Assembly: GCA_017470715.1 (NCBI GenBank)
Contig: JAFUYE010000010.1
Coordinates: 1 to 34,869, forward strand
From: Selenomonadaceae bacterium
GTDB taxonomy: Bacteria > Bacillota > Negativicutes > Selenomonadales > Selenomonadaceae
Length of the DNA stretch: 34,869 nucleotides
Direction: 5' to 3'
This document shows positions 13,575 through 20,372 of this stretch, one piece after another. Numbering within the stretch: position 1 is the stretch's first letter; each line of letters opens with the position of its first letter. Below the pieces are notes generated by a model. That model did no database searches. It had not been told where the DNA came from and saw only the letters and a list, made by a program, of their open reading frames with translations. The position numbers and the translations under genes are program-made.

Positions 13575-14417
13575 ATGCATAACGATTCACAAGAAAACGA
13601 TTTTGTCCGCGGATTATCCAAATTGGAACAACACGCATTGCATGAACATGCGCCGTTGCCTCCCAAGTTGATTTTCAAAATAATACGTATGGAAGGCGAA
13701 GAAGAACTGGCTCGTTCGTTTCGAGCGTTGGCGTTTTCGGCTTTGGCGGCAGGAATTTTCGTGTCGTTTTCGTTTTTGTTCCGTTCGATATTGCACATGT
13801 ACTTCGGCAGTTATCCGATAGGATCCGCAGTGTCAAGTTTGGGCTACACGGTCGGATTTCTCATCGTGATATTGGGACGTATGCAACTTTTCACGGAAAA
13901 CCCGATAACGACAATAATTCCGCTGTTGAGCGATTGGTCGTTGGCGCGGCTTTTCAAGGTGATTCGGCTTTGGAGCACCGTGTTTTTGTTCAACATAATC
14001 GGCACGGCAATAGCGGCGGCTTTTTTCGCGAGCCAATACACTTTGTCGCCCGAAGTTGAAGCCGCAATGCAAGATGTGGCGTTAAATGTCATGACCTTGC
14101 GACCGCTTGAAAACCTTTTGCGCGGAATTCCCGCCGGTATACTCATCGCGGCAATTGTGTGGATGTCACCGCAAACGAAATATTTCAGATTCGTCATGAT
14201 AATGTTCTTCGTCTATTGCATTGCGTTGGGCGACTTTGCTCACGTCGTTGTCGGCTCGTGCGAAATGGCTTACGAAGTCATGAAAGGTAACGCGAATCTC
14301 TTCGATTACTGCTTCAAATTCCTGATTCCGACCGGTTTGGGCAACGTGATAGGCGGCACCGGAATTTTTACCGTGCTGGTTTACAACCAAGTCAAAAAAG
14401 AGATACTCACCAATTAA
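13575..14417 (+). CDS. Formate/nitrite transporter (FNT) family channel, YfdC-like
   Basis: The 280-residue inner-membrane protein has about six hydrophobic segments (near residues 50-70, 85-105, 130-150, 180-200, 205-225, 240-265). Features typical of the FNT fold are ENP in MQLFTENPITT, the SFSFLF segment, and HVVVGSCEMAYEV before PTGLGNVIGGTGIFTVL. The long N-terminal arm with KLEQHALHEHAPLPPKLIFK is usual in the YfdC branch. FNT pentamers pass small monovalent anions such as formate or nitrite; the substrate here cannot be read from sequence. ATG 13575 was preferred to the upstream TTG 13557 because GAGGTG lies 5 nt before it. The gene sits in the HAD phosphatase array, just after a broken HAD signal peptide, suggesting insertion there. 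Confidence 0.88.
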   Translation: MHNDSQENDFVRGLSKLEQHALHEHAPLPPKLIFKIIRMEGEEELARSFRALAFSALAAGIFVSFSFLFRSILHMYFGSYPIGSAVSSLGYTVGFLIVILGRMQLFTENPITTIIPLLSDWSLARLFKVIRLWSTVFLFNIIGTAIAAAFFASQYTLSPEVEAAMQDVALNVMTLRPLENLLRGIPAGILIAAIVWMSPQTKYFRFVMIMFFVYCIALGDFAHVVVGSCEMAYEVMKGNANLFDYCFKFLIPTGLGNVIGGTGIFTVLVYNQVKKEILTN

Positions 14418-14462
14418 ATCGGCGACAATTTCACGCGCACAAAATAATTCGGAGGCAACAAC

Positions 14463-15527
14463 ATGCGCAAAAAAATTTTGGCGGCTTTGACTGCGGGCTT
14501 AATCGCGTTCGGCGGATTCAACTTCGTTGACGCGGCGACTCGTACGGAAATTGCCGCGATTCAAGTCAAGAAAAACGGTGACTTCAAATATTGGGCGAAA
14601 GATTCCGTCGCCAAACAAAAACTTGTCGAATACGTCAAAGACGTGACCAATCCCAAAAGCAAAAATTTTATTCCCGTCGCGGACAGAATTGCCGTGTTCG
14701 ACGTTGACGGAACCATTGCTTGCGAAACTGCGCCGTTTTGTTTCGATTTCATGATGTTTGTGCACCGTGCGCTTGACGACCCGAACTATATCGCGTCCGC
14801 GCAGGACAGAGAAAACGGCGAGGCAGTCAAAGCGGCGATTTACAATCACAAGATGACAAATGACGTTCGCAGAAAACATTGCGCGTCGAATGCGTCGGTT
14901 TTCGCGGGCATGACGTTTGAAGAATTCGCCGAGTACACGCGGAATTTTTTAAACACGCCCGTTGAAGGTTTCGACAACTTGAAAGTCGGCGAAGCGTTCT
15001 ATCTGCCGATGATCGAAGTCATTTCCTATCTTAAGGCGAACGACTTTAAAATTTTCCTCGTGAGCGGTGCGGACAGAGATTATATGCGCGTTTCGGCTGA
15101 AATTTTGCCCGTCGCCGGCGACAACATGATTGGCACCGATTACAAATACGTTGCGACGAACCAGGGCGACAAGGACGGCATGGATTACACGTTGTCGGCG
15201 GACGATAAAGTTGTTCGCGGCGAATTCGTCAGCAAAGATATAAACATGAACAAAGTCACCAACATGGCTCGCGAAATCGGCAAAAAACCCGTGCTTGCGT
15301 TTGGAAACAGCGGCGGCGATTCGTCGATGATAAATTTTGCTCTGCGCGACAACAAATATCGGACGGCGGCTTTCTTCGTTATCTGCGACGACACGGAACG
15401 CGAATTCGGCAACGTCGACAAGGCAAACAAATGCATTAAACTTGCCGACGACAACGGTTGGATTAAAATTTCAATGCGCGACGACTTCAAAACGATTTAC
15501 GGCAACAACGTTAAGCGTGTGAAATGA
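14463..15527 (+). CDS. Secreted HAD-superfamily phosphatase, paralogue 2
   Basis: This is a 354-residue exported protein with signal peptide (KKILAALTAGLIAFGGF, cleavage near VDA-A). Motif I is FDVDGT (D80, D82), motif II FLVSGADRD, the motif III Lys is in NMNKV and motif IV is AFGNSGGDSS. The middle cap domain differs most from its paralogues, as expected where substrate is recognised. It ends in the shared MRDDFKTIYG. ATG 14463 has GGAGG 7 nt upstream, 45 nt after the channel gene, with no terminator between, so co-transcription is likely. It probably removes phosphate from an extracytoplasmic substrate. Confidence 0.87.
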   Translation: MRKKILAALTAGLIAFGGFNFVDAATRTEIAAIQVKKNGDFKYWAKDSVAKQKLVEYVKDVTNPKSKNFIPVADRIAVFDVDGTIACETAPFCFDFMMFVHRALDDPNYIASAQDRENGEAVKAAIYNHKMTNDVRRKHCASNASVFAGMTFEEFAEYTRNFLNTPVEGFDNLKVGEAFYLPMIEVISYLKANDFKIFLVSGADRDYMRVSAEILPVAGDNMIGTDYKYVATNQGDKDGMDYTLSADDKVVRGEFVSKDINMNKVTNMAREIGKKPVLAFGNSGGDSSMINFALRDNKYRTAAFFVICDDTEREFGNVDKANKCIKLADDNGWIKISMRDDFKTIYGNNVKRVK

Positions 15528-15558
15528 AATTTGACGGCGAAAATTTTTTGACGGACTG

Positions 15559-15596
15559 TGTAACGAAATCGAAACTCCTGCGTATAAGGTGCAGAA
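15559..15596 (+). promoter_or_regulatory. Promoter block shared with the second double-glycine peptide gene
   Basis: TGTAACGAAA, an 18-nt spacer after TGTAAC, then TATAAG inside CGTATAAGGTGCAGAA. The same block with TATAAT precedes the peptide gene on the opposite strand at 18855-18817: 10 of 10 bases match at the -35 side and 15 of 16 around the -10, with the same spacing. The spacer itself is not conserved, which points to promoter function. Confidence 0.65.
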
Positions 15597-15647
15597 AACA
15601 AAATCCAAATGAAAATCACAAACTGCATTTGAAAGGAAGTTATCAAA

Positions 15648-15986
15648 ATGGCAACACGCGAAGAAAACCTCAAAAAAATCAACGACGAACTCGAAATGCT
15701 CAGCGACGAGGAACTCGAAAAGGTCGCGGGCGGAACGTACCTCGAAAGCGCGAGCGACGCCAAAAAATTCAAAGAACTCGGCATTGACATCGGCGCAAAA
15801 GAAGTTTTCGGCGTTCCCGTCCTCTTCCACGACGAATTTGTCAAACTGCGCGGCGCGTTCCAACAATACGGCGTCACGATTAAAGACAACGGCGGATTGG
15901 TTAATGAGAACAAATATTTTATCGGCAACAAGGAAGTCAGCCGCGACGACGCCTGGAAACACATTGAAGAGCAACTGAAAAAGTAA
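15648..15986 (+). CDS. Double-glycine-leader peptide (bacteriocin/RiPP-precursor-like)
   Basis: This is a 112-residue protein with an acidic amphipathic leader ending LSDEELEKVAGG (Gly28-Gly29), the cleavage signal used by peptidase-containing ABC exporters and by Nif11-type precursors. The following ~83 residues are hydrophilic and contain GVTIKDNGG and KYFIGNKEVSRDDAWKHIEE. The peptide has no Cys, so lanthionine or disulfide chemistry is not expected. It is paralogous to the minus-strand gene at 18456 (AGGT, then an acidic-aromatic stretch, IKD-x-GG, and Y-Y/F-x-L/I). ATG 15648 has AAGGAAG about 8 nt upstream. No exporter or modifying enzyme is in the window. It could be a bacteriocin, a signalling peptide or a secreted structural peptide. 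Confidence 0.78.
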   Translation: MATREENLKKINDELEMLSDEELEKVAGGTYLESASDAKKFKELGIDIGAKEVFGVPVLFHDEFVKLRGAFQQYGVTIKDNGGLVNENKYFIGNKEVSRDDAWKHIEEQLKK

Positions 15987-16004
15987 AAATTCGTACTGAA
16001 AGCC

Positions 16005-16040
16005 AAAAAAAGCCCTTCGGCACGCGTCGGAGGGTTTTTT
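16005..16040 (+). terminator. Intrinsic terminator after the double-glycine peptide gene
   Basis: An A-run, CCCTTCG pairing with CGGAGGG (one G-T pair) around an 8-nt loop, then six T. Adjacent A/T pairs extend the stem. Confidence 0.85.
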
Positions 16041-16042
16041 CG

Positions 16043-16071
16043 TTGACTGATAGAAAATTGTTTGCTAGACT
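16043..16071 (+). promoter_or_regulatory. Sigma-70-type promoter for HAD paralogue 3
   Basis: TTGACT, 17-nt spacer, TAGACT. It lies just after the terminator and 31 nt before the ATG at 16103, so the third HAD gene has its own promoter. Confidence 0.7.
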
Positions 16072-16102
16072 GTGCCGGAAATAAATTGTAGGAGATGTAT
16101 TC

Positions 16103-17191
16103 ATGAAAAAGAAGATTATGGCGGCTTTGACTGCAGGTTTAATCGCGTTCGGCGGATTCAGCTTTAATTTCGTTGACGCGGCGACTCGTGACGAAATTGC
16201 GGCGATTCAAGTCAAACGCGACAAAGACTTCAAATATTGGACGAAAAATTCCGTGCCTCAACAAAAGCTCGTCGAGTTCGTTAAGGACGTGACCAATCCG
16301 AAGAGCAAAAATTTCATTCCCGTCGAGGACAGAATTGCGGTTTTCGACATGGACGGAACTTTTATCGGCGAAAGTATGCCGTGCTACTTCGAGTGGATGC
16401 TTTATCTTGAGCGTGCGCTTAACGACCCCGATTACACGCCGTCGAAAGAAGACCGCGAGTATGCCGAAATGGTCGAGAACGAAATTAACGCCGGTCACTT
16501 TATGACGGGCAAATTCCCCAAAGGCATTGACGCGGGCGAGGCAAAATCTCAGCAATCGGTTTTCGCGGGTATGACGCCCGACGAATACGCCGCTTACGTC
16601 AAAAAATTCATGAACAAGCCCGTCGAAGGTTTGACCAATCTTAAATGGGGCGAAGTTTTTTACCTGCCCATGGTTGAAGTCATCAAATATCTGCAGGCGA
16701 ACAATTTCACGGTTTATATCGTCACCGGCAGCGACCGACCGGCAATGCGCGTTATGGCGTGCGACTTGCTCAAAATTCCGGCGGGACACGTTATCGGCAC
16801 AGACCCGCAAATTTTGGCGTCGAATCAAGGCGACACTTCCGCCGACAATTACGCTTATCGCCAAGACGATTATTTGATTCGCGGGCAACTCACGCAGAAA
16901 AATCTTAAGATGAACAAAGTCGTCGCCATTGAACACGAAATCGGCAAGCAACCGGTTTTGGCGTTCGGAAATTCCGGCGGCGATACTTCCATGCTCAACT
17001 ACGCGCTTGCCGGCAACAAACATAAAAGTCTGGCGTTCTTCGTCATTTGCGACGATTTGGAGCGCGAACTCGGCAACGAAAAAAAGGCTGACGGTTGCAG
17101 AAAACTTGCCGACAAAAACGGTTGGATTCAAATTTCCATGCGCGACGACTTCAAAACCATTTACGGCGACAAAGTTAAACGTTCGAGGTAA
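16103..17191 (+). CDS. Secreted HAD-superfamily phosphatase, paralogue 3
   Basis: This is a 362-residue exported protein with signal peptide (MKKKIMAALTAGLIAFGGFS, cleavage near VDA-A). Motif I is FDMDGT (D82, D84), motif II YIVTGSDRP, the motif III Lys is in KMNKV and motif IV is AFGNSGGDTS. Its signal peptide and first 80 residues are nearly those of paralogue 2, while the cap region (about 95-165) diverges and is longer. AGGAGA lies 7 nt before ATG 16103. It has its own promoter, unlike paralogue 2. The cytosolic HAD gene starts 3 nt after its stop, so the two are co-transcribed. Confidence 0.87.
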   Translation: MKKKIMAALTAGLIAFGGFSFNFVDAATRDEIAAIQVKRDKDFKYWTKNSVPQQKLVEFVKDVTNPKSKNFIPVEDRIAVFDMDGTFIGESMPCYFEWMLYLERALNDPDYTPSKEDREYAEMVENEINAGHFMTGKFPKGIDAGEAKSQQSVFAGMTPDEYAAYVKKFMNKPVEGLTNLKWGEVFYLPMVEVIKYLQANNFTVYIVTGSDRPAMRVMACDLLKIPAGHVIGTDPQILASNQGDTSADNYAYRQDDYLIRGQLTQKNLKMNKVVAIEHEIGKQPVLAFGNSGGDTSMLNYALAGNKHKSLAFFVICDDLERELGNEKKADGCRKLADKNGWIQISMRDDFKTIYGDKVKRSR

Positions 17192-17194
17192 AAT

Positions 17195-17896
17195 ATGTTC
17201 AAGGGCGTTATCTTCGACATTGACGGAACACTTTACGACTACCAAACGAGCGACACGCTTGCGATGAAAAAATTTTGCGCGTTCGTCGAAGAAAATTTGG
17301 GCGTTGACGAAAAAACTTTCCGCGAAAACTACGCGGCGGCGCGGCAAATTGTTCGCGGGCGGCTCAAAGACACGGCGGCTCAACATAGTCGAGTTTTGCT
17401 GATTCAAACCGCGTTGGAATTGATGGGCAAAAATTCTTTCGCGCACCTTTTGGAAATGTACGACGTGTACTGGGATTGTTTTCTTGACAACATGCAACCT
17501 TACGACGGCACGGCGGATTTTCTTAGCGAACTGAAACTTTCCGGCGTGAAAATCGCCACGTGTACGGATATGACTGCGCATATTCAATATCGCAAGCTTA
17601 AGCGGCTCGGCTTGGACAAATTTATTGACTTCATGGTTACCAGCGAAGAAACGGGCTTCGAGAAACCCGCGCCGATTATGTTCAATCTTGCGCTCCAAAA
17701 GTTGAACTTGCCCGCGAACGAAGTTGCTTATTTCGGTGACGCGTTTGAACGTGATATTCGCGGTGCGGCGAACGTCGGCATTAAACCGTTTTGGTTTATC
17801 GACGGACGCATTGTCGAAGGCGGCGACGAGTTTACAAAAATTCGTTCGTACCGTGACGCGGAACTTACAAAAATTTTTTTCGGCAACAACGTCTGA
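17195..17896 (+). CDS. Cytosolic HAD hydrolase, subfamily IA (YjjG/phosphoglycolate phosphatase-like)
   Basis: This is a 233-residue protein with no signal peptide. Motif I is FDIDGTLYDY at the N-terminus, followed by a helical cap (about 20-95), motif II ATCTDMT, motif III EKPAP and motif IV FGDAFERDIRGA. The order and spacing fit the IA subfamily that includes YjjG nucleotidases and phosphoglycolate phosphatases. It is not closely related to the three secreted HAD genes despite the shared superfamily. Its start is 3 nt after the stop of paralogue 3, and its ribosome binding site (CGAGG) lies within that gene's last codons. The substrate is unknown; the pairing hints that product of the external phosphatase is handled further inside. 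Confidence 0.85.
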   Translation: MFKGVIFDIDGTLYDYQTSDTLAMKKFCAFVEENLGVDEKTFRENYAAARQIVRGRLKDTAAQHSRVLLIQTALELMGKNSFAHLLEMYDVYWDCFLDNMQPYDGTADFLSELKLSGVKIATCTDMTAHIQYRKLKRLGLDKFIDFMVTSEETGFEKPAPIMFNLALQKLNLPANEVAYFGDAFERDIRGAANVGIKPFWFIDGRIVEGGDEFTKIRSYRDAELTKIFFGNNV

Positions 17897-17950
17897 GCTT
17901 TACGCAAAAATTTTTTTGAGAACGTGGCAGGATTTTTTTGCCATTCGCCC

Positions 17951-18022
17951 GAATCAACCTGTCAATGACAGTTGCAGGGTTGATTGATTCCGGTGCCCCC
18001 CCTTCCGGGGCGATGAAGGAGG
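17951..18022 (+). promoter_or_regulatory. Structured leader upstream of the glyoxalase-like gene
   Basis: AATCAAC pairs with GTTGATT and encloses CTGTC-GACAG, giving a two-part hairpin. Then GCCCC (17995-17999) pairs with GGGGC (18007-18011), directly ahead of AAGGAGG. No known riboswitch consensus is recognised. The second hairpin is close enough to the ribosome binding site to affect initiation. Confidence 0.45.
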
Positions 18023-18027
18023 TTTGT

Positions 18028-18387
18028 ATGTTCAGATTCGCACACAACAATTTGAACGTGTTTGATTTGGAACGCAGCCTGAAATTTTATCGGGACGCGC
18101 TTGACTTGCACGAAGTCCGTCGAATGGATTGCGGCGATTTCATTTTGGTTTATCTGGGCGACAGTTTCGGCAGTCATCATCAGCTGGAATTGACGTGGCT
18201 TGCCGACCGCACGGAGCCTTACGAATTGGGCGACAACGAATTTCATCTTGCGTTCACGACGAAAGATTTCGATGCCGCGCACGCTCGTCATAAAAAGATG
18301 GGTTGCATTTGTTACGAAAACGAAGAGATGGGCATTTACTTTATCGAAGACCCCGACGGCTATTGGCTTGAGGTTTTGCCCGAATAA
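18028..18387 (+). CDS. VOC-family protein, glyoxalase I (lactoylglutathione lyase)-like
   Basis: The 119-residue protein has two beta-alpha-beta-beta-beta modules of the vicinal-oxygen-chelate fold. The expected glyoxalase I metal ligands are all present: His6 (FAHNNL), Glu54 (QLELTW), His73 (FHLAFT) and Glu115 (YWLEVLPE). The length and DPDGYWLE ending fit bacterial GloA, which detoxifies methylglyoxal after it reacts with a thiol; other VOC enzymes share this frame, so the substrate is not certain. AAGGAGG lies 5 nt before ATG 18028. It stands alone, with a structured leader upstream and a terminator downstream. Confidence 0.82.
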   Translation: MFRFAHNNLNVFDLERSLKFYRDALDLHEVRRMDCGDFILVYLGDSFGSHHQLELTWLADRTEPYELGDNEFHLAFTTKDFDAAHARHKKMGCICYENEEMGIYFIEDPDGYWLEVLPE

Positions 18388-18401
18388 AATTTTGCAGACA
18401 A

Positions 18402-18440
18402 AAAAATTATCCCCGCGCAGATTTACGAAGGGGATTTTTT
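18402..18440. terminator. Bidirectional intrinsic terminator
   Basis: ATCCCC (18409-18414) pairs with GGGGAT (18430-18435), with an A-run before and six T after. It can end the glyoxalase-like gene on plus and the converging peptide gene on minus. Confidence 0.8.
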
Positions 18441-18455
18441 GATGTTGAGATTTTT

Positions 18456-18782
18456 TCAGCAGATGCGATAGCCGATTCTGTAGTTGTTGATTGCGATGTT
18501 CATTGCCTGATCTTCGGTGAGTGCTTGAACTTTTTTGCCTTGAGCGTTGAGCAGATAGTATTCGTTGGCGTCACCGCCGCCGTGATCTTTGATTTTGATG
18601 CCGCAACTGAACAAAATCTCGCGGAACTGTTCGCGCTGTTGGTCGTGGTCGCCGGTGAAGCGCATTCCCGTTGCCGCAGTGAATCGATTCATATCGTCGG
18701 CGGTTTGCCAAAGAGTTCCGCCCGCAACGTTGTCGAGTTCGTCGTCGCTGATAATTTCGTCAGCAAATTTTTCGTTCGCCAT
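18456..18782 (-). CDS. Second double-glycine-leader peptide, paralogue of the 15648 gene
   Basis: This is a 108-residue peptide with an acidic leader ending ISDDELDNVAGG (Gly21-Gly22). The mature part shares the layout of the 15648 product: T(L/Y) after the GG, an Asp-rich start, then GIKIKDHGGG and EYYLLNAQGKKV. It ends NYRIGYRIC with a C-terminal Cys, and a second Cys occurs in LFSCGIKI, so a disulfide is possible here but not in the paralogue. GGGAG lies 8 nt upstream of the start. The promoter block matches that of the other gene although the two are on opposite strands 3 kb apart. No exporter gene is nearby. Confidence 0.78.
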   Translation of the reverse strand: MANEKFADEIISDDELDNVAGGTLWQTADDMNRFTAATGMRFTGDHDQQREQFREILFSCGIKIKDHGGGDANEYYLLNAQGKKVQALTEDQAMNIAINNYRIGYRIC

Positions 18783-18816
18783 GATGGTAACTCCCTTTCA
18801 ATGTTAGCGAATTTTT

Positions 18817-18855
18817 CTTCTGCACATTATACGTTCGCCGTCAAGTTTCGTTACA
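18817..18855 (-). promoter_or_regulatory. Promoter of the minus-strand double-glycine peptide gene
   Basis: Reading the minus strand: TGTAACGAAA, 18-nt spacer after TGTAAC, TATAAT within CGTATAATGTGCAGAA. It matches the block at 15559-15596. The -10 is a perfect consensus; the conserved -35 side is not TTGACA, which suggests an activator or an alternative -35 element. Confidence 0.68.
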
Positions 18856-18864
18856 GACTTTGCG

Positions 18865-18903
18865 AAAAAAATTTTTCCCGCCGATTGTTCGACGGGATTT
18901 TTT
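18865..18903 (-). terminator. Terminator of the histidine phosphatase operon
   Basis: On the minus strand CCCGTCGA pairs with TCGGCGGG (one mismatch), followed by a T-rich run. It lies 23 nt past the stop of the 18927 gene. Confidence 0.75.
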
Positions 18904-18926
18904 GTTGTGATAACGTCACGAAATTT

Positions 18927-19643
18927 TTACGCGGCTTTTTTCTGACCTTTGTAAAGATAGCCGAGATGGTCGACGGAATTTATCAGACGAATTTCCCATT
19001 TGCCGTCCTCGTATTCCAAAACGTTGACGCAGGTGTTGTCCTGCTTGATTTGATTGTAACGATCTTTCAGCGGGACATTTAACAGACTGCAAATGACCGC
19101 CGCGTTGCCCGCCGAATGTGCGCCGATAAAAATGACTTTGCCGGGATATTTTTTGACAACGTCATCCAAAACTGCGCGATAACGTTTCTGAATGCTCTGC
19201 AGGCTTTCGCCGTTCGGGGGAGTGTACGCCCAACGTTTTTTCCACTGCAAAAGATATTCTTTCGGATGTTCGGCTTCAATCTCTTTGAAAGTTTTGCCCG
19301 CCCAATCGCCGTAGCTTGCTTCTTTGAGTCGCGAATCGGCGTAATCAATTTGCTGATTGTGCAACGTCGCAACTTTTTCCGTCGTCACGTAAGCGCGCTC
19401 CATAGGGCTGGCAATGAAAATGTCAATCGGCACATTTTTTAAACGTTCCGCCAACAAGTCTGCTTGATGCAAACCCGTTTCGTTCAGCGGAATGTCAAGT
19501 GCGCCTTGATAACGGTGCGATTTGTTGTACTCGGTTTCGCCGTGACGAACCAAAATTATAATCGTCTTTTCGGCAGATGCGAAATTCAGCGGCAACAAAA
19601 TTATCGCCGCAAAAATCGCCGCAAAAATTACTTTGAACTTCAA
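18927..19643 (-). CDS. Secreted histidine phosphatase (phosphoglycerate-mutase-like)
   Basis: This is a 238-residue protein with a signal peptide (FAAIFAAIILLPLNFASA). The catalytic core is the LVRHGETEYN motif (R33-H34-G35) with SPMERAYVTTE and the second catalytic His in GAHSAGN. GES in PNGESLQSI supplies the usual acid. This is the cobC/gpmB-like branch, but exported, so it is likely an extracytoplasmic phosphatase rather than a glycolytic mutase. The start codon is TTG (19643-19641) with GGTCGGTG upstream on the minus strand; no in-frame ATG would retain the signal peptide. It follows the 19675 gene by 31 nt with no terminator, so the two form an operon. Confidence 0.86.
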   Translation of the reverse strand: MKFKVIFAAIFAAIILLPLNFASAEKTIIILVRHGETEYNKSHRYQGALDIPLNETGLHQADLLAERLKNVPIDIFIASPMERAYVTTEKVATLHNQQIDYADSRLKEASYGDWAGKTFKEIEAEHPKEYLLQWKKRWAYTPPNGESLQSIQKRYRAVLDDVVKKYPGKVIFIGAHSAGNAAVICSLLNVPLKDRYNQIKQDNTCVNVLEYEDGKWEIRLINSVDHLGYLYKGQKKAA

Positions 19644-19674
19644 AATGTATCACCGACCTTTGATTTATTTGCCG

Positions 19675-20283
19675 TCAAAATTTTTCGACGCCGAACCACT
19701 TCGCCGACTCGTCCCAATTATATTGAATTACGCAGGAATTTTTTTGATCGAAACTCGACATGACCAAAGTTATCGTATCGCCCGAAACTTTAATATTTTT
19801 CGTGAAGTAACCTTTCAAGCCGTAATTTTCCTTCGTGATATTCGTGTCGAAGAATTTTACCCATTTGCCATCACGGTTGCCGATAACTGCAACGATATTG
19901 CCACCGCCGGTTTCCGTCGTCAAAAGGTACATGTCGATACCCGCGTCGTTGGGCAGGCGCGAAATGCTCGTGCTACCCTCGAAGACGTAATATTGAACGG
20001 TATTGCTCCTGTCGCTTGAGCCGAACCAACTGCCCGAAGTGAAGTCGTCGGCCGTCGCGTCGTCGAAGTGCAGATAAAGTTTGTCGCCGAAAATCGCGTA
20101 GCCTTTCATGTAAACGTTTTGATTCATTTCGGCATCAATTTTCGTCGCGCCTTCGATTGACAGACCTTGACGTCCGCCGATACTTGCCGAACCGATTTTT
20201 TCGGGCTGTTGAAACGTCATTGCGAAAGCTTGAGTCGTCAGCATCATCAGCGCGAACGTCACGGTAAAAAATTTTTTGAACAT
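19675..20283 (-). CDS. Secreted protein of unknown function
   Basis: This is a 202-residue protein with a clear signal peptide (KKFFTVTFALMMLTTQAFA, cleavage AFA-M). The mature part is rich in beta-strand patterns and aromatic residues (NVYMKGYAIFGDKLYLHFDD, NTVQYYVFEG, GKWVKFFDTN, WFGVEKF). No catalytic motif or known domain is recognised. It has only one Cys. The start at 20283 has GGAGG 11 nt upstream, slightly long. The secreted histidine phosphatase follows 31 nt downstream, so a shared extracytoplasmic process is plausible. Confidence 0.75.
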   Translation of the reverse strand: MFKKFFTVTFALMMLTTQAFAMTFQQPEKIGSASIGGRQGLSIEGATKIDAEMNQNVYMKGYAIFGDKLYLHFDDATADDFTSGSWFGSSDRSNTVQYYVFEGSTSISRLPNDAGIDMYLLTTETGGGNIVAVIGNRDGKWVKFFDTNITKENYGLKGYFTKNIKVSGDTITLVMSSFDQKNSCVIQYNWDESAKWFGVEKF

Positions 20284-20320
20284 GCATTAGTTCACCTCCG
20301 ACAAATTAATTCGTCACGGC

Positions 20321-20355
20321 AAAAAAAAATCCCGCCGCATCGACGGGAAAAATTT
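20321..20355 (-). terminator. Terminator of the double-AAA gene
   Basis: On the minus strand CCCGTCG pairs with CGGCGGG (one mismatch in the stem), followed by nine T. It lies 26 nt beyond the stop at 20373. Confidence 0.82.
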
Positions 20356-20372
20356 TAAGTAAATCCGTTGCT

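Noticed and set aside
15987-16102. Shared transcript of the peptide gene and HAD paralogue 3
   Set aside because: A good terminator and a TTGACT-17-TAGACT promoter lie between them.
16139-17698. 519-codon minus-strand frame across HAD genes
   Set aside because: It is antisense to two clear genes with catalytic motifs; the plus frame has signal peptide, motifs and ribosome binding sites.
17900-17945. GGCA/TGCC hairpin as a terminator for the 17195 gene
   Set aside because: The stem is only four base pairs and the T-run lies inside the loop.
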